From Actinopolyspora biskrensis (GTDB lineage: Bacteria > Actinomycetota > Actinomycetes > Mycobacteriales > Pseudonocardiaceae), in the NCBI RefSeq assembly GCF_013408175.1, contig NZ_JACBYW010000006.1:372001-436000 (forward strand): a stretch of DNA of 64,000 nt, given 5' to 3'. Positions 1-8,016 of this stretch are shown piece after piece (the first letter of the stretch is position 1; each line of letters opens with the position of its first letter). The notes beneath the pieces were generated by a model that worked only from the letters and a program-made list of their open reading frames with translations, was not told the DNA's origin and made no database searches. Made by a program: the position numbers and the translations under genes.

Positions 1-1206
1 CTCGACGTGGACGGCCTGCCCCGTGATGGAGTTCGCATTCCCGTAGACGGCGCAGTAGGCGATTTCAGGGCTGCCCATGAGGATCGATTCGAGTTCGAGC
101 GGGAGGACCTTCTCGCCACCTACGTTAATGATCTCCTTAGCGCGCCCCTTGACCTTGATATAGCCCTCTTCGTTCTCCTCCACGAGATCGCCGGTCCGGA
201 ACCAGCCATCTTCGGTTACGGATTCGTTGGAGTAGTTGAGGTAGCCCATAAACTGCGTCTTGGTTCGCAGCTGCAGCTCACCTTCGACAATCCGGTGCTC
301 GACCCCCTCCTCGGAGATCTTGAAGTACGTACTGGAGGACGACTCGCTCTGCGTGGTCGAGATGCCCGTCTCACTGGTCCCGAAGGTCTGGAGGAGGCGA
401 GCGCGCGGGAAGGCCGCGTGAACGCGACCGAGCAGCTCCTCCGGCATGGGTTCGGTCCCGTAGGTGATCAGCCGCAGGCTGGAGAGGTCGAACTTCTCGT
501 GGAACTTGCCGATGAGGATGAGGTTGAGGAACGTCGGGCTGGTCGGGAGTAGGCGGATGCCGTACCGGTCGACTAATGAGCAGATCTCCTCGGGCGTGCG
601 CCTGGCCGGCACGACTGCGGTGGCCCCGCTGCGCACGACGCCCAGCAGCGAGTTGATCCCCCCGATGTGGTCGGCCAGCAGGAACAGCAGAATGTGCGGT
701 GGTTTAGCTCCCACGCGTTCACTCGCGCCGATCTTGTCTTCGAGCAGGGCGTCGAAGTTATGCAAGACCGCCTTCGGCGCTCCTGTCGATCCGCTCGAGA
801 GCAGGACGAGCCCTGAAGAGTCAGCTTCGACCAGCCCTCCGTAGAGGTCTTCGGTCTCACCCGGAGGAGCGTCGAACGGTGTGACCGTGACCTCTGCTTC
901 CACCTCCAGCACGTGTCGAGGACGACAGGCGTCGCGAACGGCCGTCAGCGTTGTCTCCGTGAACGTCACGACGGGGACCACCACGGCCTTGAAGCGGTAG
1001 AGCGCGAAAAGCGCGGCGATGTGGGAGAACGAGAAGTCCCCTTTGAGGACAACGGGGTCGTGCGGCTTCACCCCCGCCTCGTCCAGCATCGTCTCGATGC
1101 GCCGGATCTCCCCGGCCAGCTCTCCGTACGTGCCGCTCGATTCCTCGTGTACGACTGCCGTGCGGTCTCCCAACCGCTCCAGCCGACCCAACAGGGTCTC
1201 CCTCAT
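1..1206 (-). CDS. AMP-dependent acyl-CoA/acyl-ACP ligase, C-terminus cut by window edge
   Basis: Reading leftward from the ATG at 1206, about 400 residues of an ANL-superfamily adenylate-forming enzyme are visible. The P-loop-like A3 motif reads LLSSGSTGAPKAV, the A5-type motif reads LLQTFGTSETG, and the C-terminal hinge region contains DGWFRTGDLVEENEEGYI followed by GRAKEIINVGGEKV. The family activates a carboxylic acid as an acyl-adenylate and passes it to CoA or a carrier-protein thiol. The start overlaps the stop of the upstream dehydrogenase (ATGA), so the two are translationally coupled; with the ACP upstream, an acyl-ACP ligase role is plausible (inference). A rare TTA codon lies at 574-576. 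The last residues, including the region of the catalytic lysine, fall outside the window, so completeness cannot be judged. Confidence 0.9.
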   Translation of the reverse strand, partial: MRETLLGRLERLGDRTAVVHEESSGTYGELAGEIRRIETMLDEAGVKPHDPVVLKGDFSFSHIAALFALYRFKAVVVPVVTFTETTLTAVRDACRPRHVLEVEAEVTVTPFDAPPGETEDLYGGLVEADSSGLVLLSSGSTGAPKAVLHNFDALLEDKIGASERVGAKPPHILLFLLADHIGGINSLLGVVRSGATAVVPARRTPEEICSLVDRYGIRLLPTSPTFLNLILIGKFHEKFDLSSLRLITYGTEPMPEELLGRVHAAFPRARLLQTFGTSETGISTTQSESSSSTYFKISEEGVEHRIVEGELQLRTKTQFMGYLNYSNESVTEDGWFRTGDLVEENEEGYIKVKGRAKEIINVGGEKVLPLELESILMGSPEIAYCAVYGNANSITGQAVHVE

Positions 1207-1901
1207 TGGATTCCTCCCAGATACAGAGTCTCGCCGGTAACGAAGCCGGATCGGCCAGTGGTCAGGAAGTCGACCGGGCCAACGATGTCCTCCATCTCGC
1301 ACATCCGCCCCATCGTTTGCCGGGCAATGACGGCATCGAGAGTCTCCCGCGCGAGAGTTCGGGTGAGGGCAGTCCGGACCGGCGGCACACCAACCCCATT
1401 TACTCGTATGCCGAACGCGACCAGTTCCTTGCTCATGACACGAGTCAGCTGCTCAACGGCGCTCTTACTCGCCGAGTAGACAAGCTGGCCGTCCAATGCC
1501 CACGGCACGGCAACCGTCGAGATGTTGAGGATCGCCCCGGATTCTTCCGGACTCTTCTGCAACAGCTTGGCGGCCTCCCTGCAGCAGTTTAAAACCGCGA
1601 AGAAGTTAAGGTCGAAAACTTCGCGCGCGGTCTCCTCCGGCGTCATCATGAAATGGTTCATAACCGCTGTTCCAGCATTATTCACCAAAACATCCAAATG
1701 CCCAAACTCGCGGCGAATCGCGCGGAACATGGAGCGCACCTGCGCGCCGTCGGTCAAGTCGATCTCGTGGTGGCGGTACCTGCTATGGTCGATCATCGAG
1801 GACTTTCTACTGCAACCGACCACCGTGTCACCGCGCTCGAGGAAATGTTCGGCCAGTGCCCTTCCTACGCCAGTCCTGGTTCCAGTGACGAGGGTAATCA
1901 T
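1203..1901 (-). CDS. Short-chain dehydrogenase/reductase (SDR)
   Basis: A 232-residue classical SDR. The TGxxxGxG cofactor motif is at residues 6-13 (TGTRTGVG), NNAG at 74-77, and the catalytic Ser128, Tyr142 and Lys146 (YSASK) are all present, so it should be an active NAD(P)(H)-dependent oxidoreductase; the substrate is unknown. I chose the ATG at 1901 because it places the Rossmann motif at the usual N-terminal distance; the frame extends further up but adds residues not expected in the family. It follows the ACP gene by 19 bp and overlaps the ligase by 4 bp, so all three form one operon. In an ACP/ligase setting it may reduce a carrier-bound beta-keto acyl group (inference). A rare TTA codon is at 1590-1592. 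Confidence 0.88.
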   Translation of the reverse strand: MITLVTGTRTGVGRALAEHFLERGDTVVGCSRKSSMIDHSRYRHHEIDLTDGAQVRSMFRAIRREFGHLDVLVNNAGTAVMNHFMMTPEETAREVFDLNFFAVLNCCREAAKLLQKSPEESGAILNISTVAVPWALDGQLVYSASKSAVEQLTRVMSKELVAFGIRVNGVGVPPVRTALTRTLARETLDAVIARQTMGRMCEMEDIVGPVDFLTTGRSGFVTGETLYLGGIQ

Positions 1902-1920
1902 CAGAGCGGCGCGTATCCGG

Positions 1921-2238
1921 TCAAGCCGTTTCAGAGACAGCGACGCCAGATTCGAGCAGCTCCGCCTCAATGAAATCGACGAGCCGGCTCACTCTGCTGA
2001 ACGGGCTCACCCTCTGCGAGACGGCCTTTTCCGAGGTCAGTGAGATCTCCTGGTCGTACTCATCCTCAACGGCCTCTTCAACCTGGGTCAGGAAGTTGAC
2101 CAGCTGCATGGAGTCGAAGACCCCATGCTCCCCGTACAGGGCCAGGGACGGAAGGTCCTCAGTGGAGATCTTCTCTTCCCTGCGCTCGTTGACCTCCTCG
2201 AAGATGTTGTTGATCAGACTGAGAATTCGGTCATTCAT
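1921..2238 (-). CDS. Acyl carrier protein
   Basis: A 105-residue acidic protein with the phosphopantetheine attachment motif FDSMQLVNFL; Ser43 is the predicted 4'-phosphopantetheine site. It is somewhat longer than primary-metabolism ACPs (about 80 residues), with a C-terminal extension. The start at 2238 has an AAGGA-type ribosome site about 9 bases upstream. It is the first gene of an ACP-SDR-ligase operon that runs out of the left edge, typical of a biosynthetic cluster for a specialised metabolite or a surface-glycan acyl decoration; which of these cannot be told from three genes. Confidence 0.8.
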   Translation of the reverse strand: MNDRILSLINNIFEEVNERREEKISTEDLPSLALYGEHGVFDSMQLVNFLTQVEEAVEDEYDQEISLTSEKAVSQRVSPFSRVSRLVDFIEAELLESGVAVSETA

Positions 2239-3289
2239 GGCCAGAGTTCCTTCCGGGTGAAGTACGCATGTTTTCGAGCGGGTTTTGCAGGTGAGACCCC
2301 CGCAGAAGGAAGCATCAGTGATACCCCTACCGGTTTAGCTCATCATCCTTCACGGTGAAGCGCTGTGTCTACCTCCTGACTTCCAACTCGGGACCGTAGG
2401 GATTGCCAAATGAGGCGTCCCAGAGCGAGTAGGAAATTCGCATGTCCGACCAATCAGCACTAAACCCGCTTTTAGGGACGAACACCAAGTGGCGTGCGTG
2501 CAACCCAGTCGAGCACCTTGCTGACTCGCGGGTGCGACAGCAGTCGCCTGCGTCATCCCGCTGAGCCGTGTTCAGGCTTGCTCACCGCAGACGCGAACGC
2601 TTTCTAGACCAGCTCAACACAGCCTTTACCAGAATCGGTGAAGCCGGTAGAGCGCGTGCACCGCGATCATACAACCGGCAGCACACCGTCACTACGAGAA
2701 TATCACGTCAACCCGAAAAGGCCGAGATGCGAGTTTGTGAGCTCCTCACGGGTTGCCGGTTGCCGGCCTGGAAGCAGCGAAGAGCCCTTTGAAGGCCGGT
2801 GCGGTGCTGTACCTCGTACCGTGCAGGCGCATCAGCGGGCCTTGTTCAACCGTGGATTCTCTACGGTTGAACAAGGCCCTTGTCACCGGCGCCAGGACGC
2901 GACGAGCACCGGTAGCCATGCGCTTAAACCTGCAAATTTGGTCGCCGCGCGATTTTGCTGCGACAGCAACCCCGACATCCGCTGACATCTGCTATTGCTC
3001 ACCGAGTTCAGTTCCATGAACCGTTTCGTGCGCTCGGAAGAGGACTGGGGAGGACGACATCATGTGCTCGGCTTGGGATCGCCCGTGGTCGGCAGCGCAG
3101 TTCAATGCCTAATATCGCGGATCCAGAACCCCTTATTCTTGCGGCGCACACAAGGGGTAACATGCAAACGCCAAAAGGCTCACCGCTCAAGAGGAGGACG
3201 AGGCGAAAACTTCCATGACTTCGTGGCCGTTCGACCATTCAGCACGGCCCGCACCACGCGCTTCGCTTGCTGGCGTCTCAATGTTCCAC
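2239..3289. other. About 1.05 kb without a convincing gene; regulatory region of the accessory cluster
   Basis: All reading frames here are short, mutually overlapping and lack recognisable motifs or good ribosome sites. The base composition is visibly lower in GC than the housekeeping DNA. The only strong structure is the inverted repeat at 2837-2879, described separately. The stretch separates the ACP operon (transcribed leftward) from the end of the StrR-like regulator gene (also leftward). Confidence 0.6.
2837..2879. promoter_or_regulatory. Candidate StrR-family operator inside a perfect 17-bp inverted repeat
   Basis: Arms 2837-2853 and 2863-2879 are perfect inverted complements. Inside them GTTCAACCG (2844-2852), exactly 11 bases, and CGGTTGAAC (2864-2872) reproduce the layout of the published StrR binding site, GTTCGActG-N11-CagTcGAAC. 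A StrR-like regulator is encoded at 3290-4477 and the ACP operon starts 600 bp downstream at 2238. No T-run follows on either strand, which argues against a simple Rho-independent terminator, though a structural role cannot be excluded. Confidence 0.6.
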
Positions 3290-4477
3290 TTATACTTCAC
3301 GTTCCTGGAGTTCCTGGGCAAGGTTCTGCCATATTTCAGAACACTGGGTAGCCAGTTTGGCTACGATTGCCGCGAGGTGTGGGGGCACGTTGTTAACGAC
3401 CTGCGAGCACTTGACCTCTGCCTGGTGATTCAGGTGTAACCACCTCAGCAACTCCCGGCCTGATTCCGACGAGCGGAGCGAAGGATCCTTTTTCAATGAA
3501 GCTATCCATTCCTGCATATTCTTTCGCTCCATCTCCGGCGCGGTTCCTGACGGGCCGGCCGGGGGCCTTTCCGGGTGAGTCGCCGGAGGTTCGGACGGAG
3601 CCGCATTCTTCTCGCACACCCCGGAATCTCGTTGCTTATCAGAGTCCCTGGGAGCGACCGGGTCCTCACCTCGGCGGATCCGTTCCCTCACGTCCTTCGC
3701 TGTTCCCACGGAAACCCCGGAAAGCTTGGCGACGTGCCTCAGCGGAGCATGAGGTTCAGCTGTCAGCGTCTCAGCAGCCTGCCGTCGCCCGGCGGCAGAG
3801 CTGAGCGGATGACGGCGCCCGTCCTTACCTATCCGCACATGTTGCTGGGCGGAGCCGTCATTCAACCGTTTTCGAATGCTCCCGACCGTCTTGGTGGACA
3901 ATCCTGTGCATTCGGCCAGCGCCCTGTCCGACATGTTCAGCTGTGAGGAGATGATACGTTCAGCAGCTGAACGGCGCTCGTCCAAAGAAAGTGGCAGTCC
4001 GTGGCTGATGTTGGCCCTTACGGCTTCGACGAAAGCTTCTTCCTCGCCGCCGTCGAAGAACGCGACCCGGATCGACTTGTGACCCTTCTTCTTGGCTGCA
4101 CGGAGCCTGTGCATACCGTCGATCACATGCATTGTAGGCCTGTGAACCAGTATCGGCGGCAGTTCAGATTCACTCTCGATCAGCCTCTGGGAGTGCTGCT
4201 CGTCCTCTCCTGCAAGCCGAGGAGAGTCACCGGGCAGAAGCTGATCTATGGGAATAAGATGAGTTGTCGATTCGCCGGACTCAAGGTATTCTGCTTGATC
4301 ACTGCGGTCATGCTGAGCGTCCATATCAGCCCCCAGGCCGGTGCATCCCATCGAAGTAAGCTTAGAAGGCATTCCTACCTGCAACGGAGGGTCTCCCGCC
4401 ATCAAGTCCAAGTGACGGACGTCACGCGCTCTTTTGGTGTTTTCAACATCGCATTTTCGGAAAGAGGAACTGCTCAT
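3290..4477 (-). CDS. StrR/NovG-like pathway-specific regulator (ParB-domain DNA-binding protein)
   Basis: A 395-residue protein. After a poorly conserved N-terminal 70 residues comes a ParB/sulfiredoxin-type domain (from about residue 75, IPIDQLLPGD) with the characteristic VIDGMHRLRAA box, then LPLSLDERRSAAERII and an HTH region (SDRALAECTGLSTKTVGSIR). This combination is typical of the StrR/NovG/Tei15* activators of antibiotic clusters rather than of chromosome-partitioning ParB. A second helix-turn-helix-like stretch (HAPLRHVAKLSGVSVGTAKDV) follows. The C-terminal third is low-complexity and Pro-rich. A TTA codon at 3437-3439 would put its translation under control of a UUA-reading tRNA. 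The ribosome-site candidate (GGAGG) lies about 14 bases before the ATG, so the start is uncertain. Confidence 0.82.
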   Translation of the reverse strand: MSSSSFRKCDVENTKRARDVRHLDLMAGDPPLQVGMPSKLTSMGCTGLGADMDAQHDRSDQAEYLESGESTTHLIPIDQLLPGDSPRLAGEDEQHSQRLIESESELPPILVHRPTMHVIDGMHRLRAAKKKGHKSIRVAFFDGGEEEAFVEAVRANISHGLPLSLDERRSAAERIISSQLNMSDRALAECTGLSTKTVGSIRKRLNDGSAQQHVRIGKDGRRHPLSSAAGRRQAAETLTAEPHAPLRHVAKLSGVSVGTAKDVRERIRRGEDPVAPRDSDKQRDSGVCEKNAAPSEPPATHPERPPAGPSGTAPEMERKNMQEWIASLKKDPSLRSSESGRELLRWLHLNHQAEVKCSQVVNNVPPHLAAIVAKLATQCSEIWQNLAQELQEREV

Positions 4478-4513
4478 GCCAAATAGAATGGCCTCCTTCT
4501 CCCCTCCCCTGGA

Positions 4514-4780
4514 TTAGCCAGTAGTCAGGTCCGCGCGATCGACGGTCGCGCCGTGACCACTTGAGTTATTTTTTCTGCCCGTGATCATTTCGTCAAGCGC
4601 CTGCTGAGTCGTTTCGGACAACGGTTCGCGACGCTGCGTGATCGTGGCGGCGCGGCAACGAGAGGGCAGACTCCCTGACATGAAGTCGTTTTTCCGCAGT
4701 TCGGCTTCACAGGGAAACCTGTTCGTCGACGAGTGTCCGATCCACCGCTGTCCTGGAGACGCCCGCAGACGTTGAGCCAT
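4514..4780 (-). CDS. Small hypothetical protein (doubtful)
   Basis: An 88-residue frame beginning at the ATG at 4780, ending 36 bp before the StrR-like gene and on the same strand. It is basic in the N-terminal half and contains no motif I recognise. It may be a small gene, a decayed piece of the element to its right, or no gene at all. The nearby recombinase remnant makes decay plausible. Confidence 0.25.
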   Translation of the reverse strand: MAQRLRASPGQRWIGHSSTNRFPCEAELRKNDFMSGSLPSRCRAATITQRREPLSETTQQALDEMITGRKNNSSGHGATVDRADLTTG

Positions 4781-4919
4781 TTTGCGCAACCAATTGTTAC
4801 CTTACGTGGTCAAGTTTGTTGGTCAGGTGGTGCGGTCATGGTGGTGGAGCAGGACCAGGGCGGCCGCGCCGGAGTCGGGACCGTCCGGGTTGTCGGACTA
4901 CGCGGTCTCCCCGTCGGGG

Positions 4920-5472
4920 ATGCCGACCGCGCTGTTGCGCAACGAAGTGCGCGTGGCCTTCCTCGGCCGCACCTCCACCGAGGCCCAACAAGACCCGCGC
5001 CAGCCGTTGCAGCGGCAGTTGGGCAACTGCAAGACCGCCCTGCCCGAATCATGGGGCATCGTCACGCACGTCCACGAAGTGGAATCCGGCCGCATGGAGC
5101 TCTGCTCCTGCGGACGACGCATGTTCGGTACCCGGCGCCGCGACTGCGCCTACTACCTGTGCTGGCCCCGCAACAACAACCGAGGCAGCCCTCGCCGAAC
5201 TCGACACCGCCGAGGAAGCCGAACCAGCCAAACCCAGCACCGACGACGTCGCGCTACTGGACCACCTGCCCCACCTCGCCCTGAACCTCACCCACGCCCC
5301 GGAGGAACTGCTCCGCAGGCTGTTCGAGATCACCCAGCTCACCGTCACCCTCCACGGCAACAGCGACGAAGCGACCATCACGATCAAGCTCCCCGCCGAC
5401 GACCTCCCCCCAGATCGCCCACGCAGCGGAACGGATCACGCACACTACGCCGTCCACACACGAAACCCCTGA
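4920..5472 (+). pseudogene. Decayed serine recombinase (internal deletions and frameshift)
   Basis: In one frame from 4920 the catalytic N-terminus of a serine recombinase is clear: RVAFLGRTSTEAQQDP contains the nucleophilic Ser, followed by ESGRMEL. It then jumps directly to a zinc-ribbon segment (CSCGRRMFGT, AYYLCWPRNNN), which in intact large serine recombinases lies some 200 residues later. Near 5170 the homology moves to another frame, where a typical C-terminal end is seen (LLRRLFEITQLTVTLHG, DEATITIKLP). Intact relatives are about 500 residues or more, so at least two internal deletions and one frameshift have occurred. It marks a former integrative element and lies 37 bp from a tRNA gene. 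Confidence 0.8.
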
Positions 5473-5508
5473 TCACGCAGGGGACACAGGTCGTGTGGAT
5501 GCTGTACG

Positions 5509-5582
5509 TGCCCCCGGTCGGACTCGAACCGACACTACGACGATTTTAAGTCGTCTGCCTCTGCCCATTGGGCTACGGGGGC
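5509..5582 (-). tRNA. tRNA with UAA anticodon, short variable loop (non-canonical tRNA-Leu)
   Basis: A cloverleaf folds on the minus strand from 5582 to 5510, with A73 at 5509. Acceptor GCCCCCG pairs with CGGGGGC. The D-arm is closed by GCC/GGC. The anticodon stem GACGA/TCGTC encloses the loop CTTAAAA, giving anticodon UAA. The variable loop is only five bases (GTAGT), and the T-arm is GTCGG-TTCGAGT-CCGAC. Bacterial leucine tRNAs normally have a long variable arm, so this is a class-I body with a leucine (UUA) anticodon. CCA is not encoded. It may belong to the decayed integrative element beside it. Confidence 0.85.
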
Positions 5583-5834
5583 TCGCCGTTGGAATCGTCG
5601 CCGACGACACGCGTCACGACCAGCCCACACCTGGCTTCCTTAGGACGCTTCGATCGTGCCGTTGGTTCCAACGCGCAGGAAACCGCCATCTGGAGCAACC
5701 GCAGTAACTCCATGTGCAAAGCACCGGATCCTTTACTCCATACGAGCTAATTGAAACACACTGGTGGGCACTACTCGTGGAGTGAGTGACAGCCAGTAGC
5801 CACGTAAGGCCAACGGTGCGGAAAACGTACACAC
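5583..5834. other. Intergenic, no gene seen
   Basis: Between the tRNA 5' side and the end of ndh (with the hairpin at 5835-5869 the gap is about 307 bp). Only short overlapping frames without motifs. It must hold the promoter of the leftward tRNA gene. Confidence 0.5.
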
Positions 5835-5869
5835 GAGGCCGCGCGCCGGACGAACCGGCACACGGCCTC
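5835..5869. terminator. Hairpin downstream of ndh
   Basis: GAGGCCG (5835-5841) pairs with CGGCCTC (5863-5869), with a further CCGG/CCGG pairing in the loop, about 20 bp beyond the stop of the NDH-2 gene. No clear T-run, as is common for actinobacterial terminators. Confidence 0.45.
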
Positions 5870-5889
5870 CGTTCCCGTCCGGGGAGGGC

Positions 5890-7212
5890 TCAGCTCGAGG
5901 CGGCACGCTTGAAGTCCGCCCGCGGGTTCTGGATCTGGCCCATCGAGACGACCTCGCGGCGGAAGAGGAACGCGAGGGTCCAGTCGATGATGATCCTGGC
6001 CTTCCTGTTGAAGGTGGGCATCTTGCTCACGTGGTAGGTGCGGTGCATGAACCACGCGATGAGGCCCTTGGCCTTGAAGCCGTAGACGTCGGCGACTCCC
6101 TTGTAGAGACCGAGACCGGCGACCGAACCCGCGTTGCGGTGGTAGTACTCACCGGTCTTGCGGCCGCGCATCGAGGAGATGACGTTCTTGGCCAGCTGGT
6201 GCGCCTGCCGGACCGCGTGCTGGGCCGAAGGCGCACAGGTGGCGTTGGGGTCCTCCTCCGTCTTGGACAGGTCGGGCACGGCCGAGCAGTCGCCCGCCGC
6301 CCAGATCTCGGGGTTGCCCTCGACCTGCAAGTGCGAAGTGGCCTTGATCCTGCCCCGCTCGTCCAACGGGAGATCGCTGTTCTTCAGCACGGGGTTGGCC
6401 TTGACGCCCGCGTTCCACACCAGGGTGTCGGTGTCGAACTCGGTGCCGTCGGAGAGTACGGCGTGACCGTTCTCCACCGACTTCAGGAAGGTGTTCAGGT
6501 AGACCTTGATGTCCCGGTCCTCGAGCGCCTTCACGGTGTAGACGCCCATCTTCTCGCTCACCTCGGGCATGATCCGGCCCGCCGCCTCGATCAGCGACCA
6601 GCTCATGTCGTCACGGGTGATGGACTCGTAGTAGCGGGTGGCGTACCTGGCCATGTCCTCGAGCTCGGCCAGGGCCTCGGTGCCGGCATAACCGCCACCG
6701 ACGAAGGTGAAGGTCAGGAGTCGTTTGCGCAGCTCCGGATCGGAGGTGTTCGCGGCGGCGTCCATCTTCGCCAGCACGTGGTTGCGCAGGTAGATCGCCT
6801 CGCCGACGGTCTTGAGCCCGATGCCCTGTTCGGGCAGTCCCGGGATCGGCAGCAGACGCGAGACCGATCCGAGCGCGACAACGAGCACGTCGTAGCCCAG
6901 GTCACTGGCGACGCCCTCGGCGTCCTCGACAGTGACCGATCGCTTCTCCTTGTTGATTTCCGTGACACGTGCGGTGAGGACATGACACCGCTTCAACACT
7001 CGTCGCAACGGCGCTACCACGTGACGGGGCTCAACGTTGCCCGCCGCCGCTTCCGGCAGGAAGGGCTGGTAGGTCATGTGCGGCTGAGGGTCGACGACCG
7101 TCACCGAAGCCTCACGGCGGCCGAGCTTGGACTGCAGGCGCAACGCGGTGTACATGCCGACGTAGCCGCCGCCGAGAATGAGAATCCGGGTGGGATCGGA
7201 TTTACCAGCCAT
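5890..7212 (-). CDS. ndh: Type II NADH dehydrogenase (NDH-2)
   Basis: A 440-residue two-dinucleotide-binding flavoprotein that oxidises NADH and reduces quinone at the membrane without proton pumping. The FAD Rossmann motif is LILGGGYVGM at residues 11-20; the second, NADH-binding GxGxxG is TFVGGGYAGTE; the C-terminal FAD contact is EIWAAGDCSAVPDL. The C-terminus (LIAWFMHRTYHVSKMP and the last 60 residues) carries the amphipathic membrane-anchoring region expected of NDH-2. The ATG at 7212 gives the canonical N-terminus MAGKSDPTRILILGGG; an upstream extension to 7272 is Cys/Arg-rich and unlike the family. It appears monocistronic. Confidence 0.93.
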   Translation of the reverse strand: MAGKSDPTRILILGGGYVGMYTALRLQSKLGRREASVTVVDPQPHMTYQPFLPEAAAGNVEPRHVVAPLRRVLKRCHVLTARVTEINKEKRSVTVEDAEGVASDLGYDVLVVALGSVSRLLPIPGLPEQGIGLKTVGEAIYLRNHVLAKMDAAANTSDPELRKRLLTFTFVGGGYAGTEALAELEDMARYATRYYESITRDDMSWSLIEAAGRIMPEVSEKMGVYTVKALEDRDIKVYLNTFLKSVENGHAVLSDGTEFDTDTLVWNAGVKANPVLKNSDLPLDERGRIKATSHLQVEGNPEIWAAGDCSAVPDLSKTEEDPNATCAPSAQHAVRQAHQLAKNVISSMRGRKTGEYYHRNAGSVAGLGLYKGVADVYGFKAKGLIAWFMHRTYHVSKMPTFNRKARIIIDWTLAFLFRREVVSMGQIQNPRADFKRAASS

Positions 7213-7518
7213 GCCTCTATGGTCACACCAATACGGCCCCCGACACCTCGGCGGCCCCCTCAAATGTGACACCGCTCGCGGGTGTTCCTGATCACAAAAA
7301 CAGCCCGTGCACGGTCGTGAGCAGTGCGTCCCCCACGCACGCGAAGCGTCCCCGGTCGCGCACCCGGCGCCTCACGCGAGCGCGCCCCACCGAGGGGTGT
7401 CGGTCTGCGTTCCGCCGCCCGGCTACGGCACCGACGAACGTCCGGCCGGAGTCGATCTCGAAGTCATCCCCGCTCACGATACCCGATGTTCGAACCGGCC
7501 GCCGCACAGATCATCACC
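7213..7518. other. Intergenic, promoter region of ndh; no convincing gene
   Basis: About 306 bp between the end of the membrane-protein gene and the NDH-2 start, both leftward. A 71-residue frame on the minus strand (7292-7507) has no motif and no good ribosome site, so I do not call it. Confidence 0.5.
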
Positions 7519-8016
7519 TCACAGCCGGAGCACGCGCCCGAGTCCCCAGGCCACCAGTCCCACGAGCACGCCGACCAGCACTCCGGTCACCACACTGCTG
7601 CCGAAGGCGAACCCCCGCGTGATCACCACGTGGGCCATCTCGGGCAGCCCGGCGAGGTTGCCGCCCAGTCGAGGGGTCTCGCCGTCGTAGGCGAGCCTCC
7701 ACAGCACCTGGTGCACCGCCCCCATCAGCACCCCGTAGCAGAGTCCCACCTTGGTCAGGGTCCGCAACGGATCCGGCACCCGCGCCAGGAGCACCACGAG
7801 CACCCAGCACACCGGCGGAGCGAACACGAGCAGCGCGTTCACCCCGGCACCGGCCAAACCAAGATCGTGCAAGACGACCCGTGGCACCCCCAGGGCCGCG
7901 AGCAGCGTGAGCTGCCACGGGGACAGCCGCGCCCCCGTCCCGGCACGTGTGACTCCCCTACCGCGCACCGTCACCCCACGAGCTGTTGTCCCCGACGCGG
8001 GCGAGACTAGACGCAC
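7519..8016 (-). CDS. Integral membrane protein of unknown function
   Basis: A 165-residue protein with about four hydrophobic segments: around LTLLAALGVPRVVLHDLGLA, then ALLVFAPPVCWVLVVLLA, then VGLCYGVLMGAVHQVLW, and a final long segment of Gly/Val near the C-terminus (SVVTGVLVGVLVGLVAWGLG). Basic residues precede the first segment. No catalytic or binding motif is evident. The start is uncertain: a GTG at 8016 gives the longest form, but GTG codons at 7974 and 7968 would remove a poorly conserved leader. Transcribed leftward, probably alone. Confidence 0.7.
   Translation of the reverse strand: MRLVSPASGTTARGVTVRGRGVTRAGTGARLSPWQLTLLAALGVPRVVLHDLGLAGAGVNALLVFAPPVCWVLVVLLARVPDPLRTLTKVGLCYGVLMGAVHQVLWRLAYDGETPRLGGNLAGLPEMAHVVITRGFAFGSSVVTGVLVGVLVGLVAWGLGRVLRL

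Noticed and set aside
2837-2879. Reading the 17-bp inverted repeat as an ordinary Rho-independent terminator
   Set aside because: No T-run on either strand and no gene ends within 400 bp on either side; the N11 spacing fits a StrR operator better. A terminator role is not fully excluded.
5509-5582. Calling the tRNA a tRNA-Lys because of its class I body
   Set aside because: The 7-base anticodon loop is CTTAAAA with perfect 5-bp stem, giving UAA. The alternative stem would need an 8-base loop.
6031-7269. A 412-codon plus-strand frame over ndh
   Set aside because: Antisense shadow of NDH-2, whose FAD and NADH motifs are complete.
7292-7507. 71-codon minus-strand frame before ndh
   Set aside because: No motif, no ribosome site; probably chance in the ndh promoter region.
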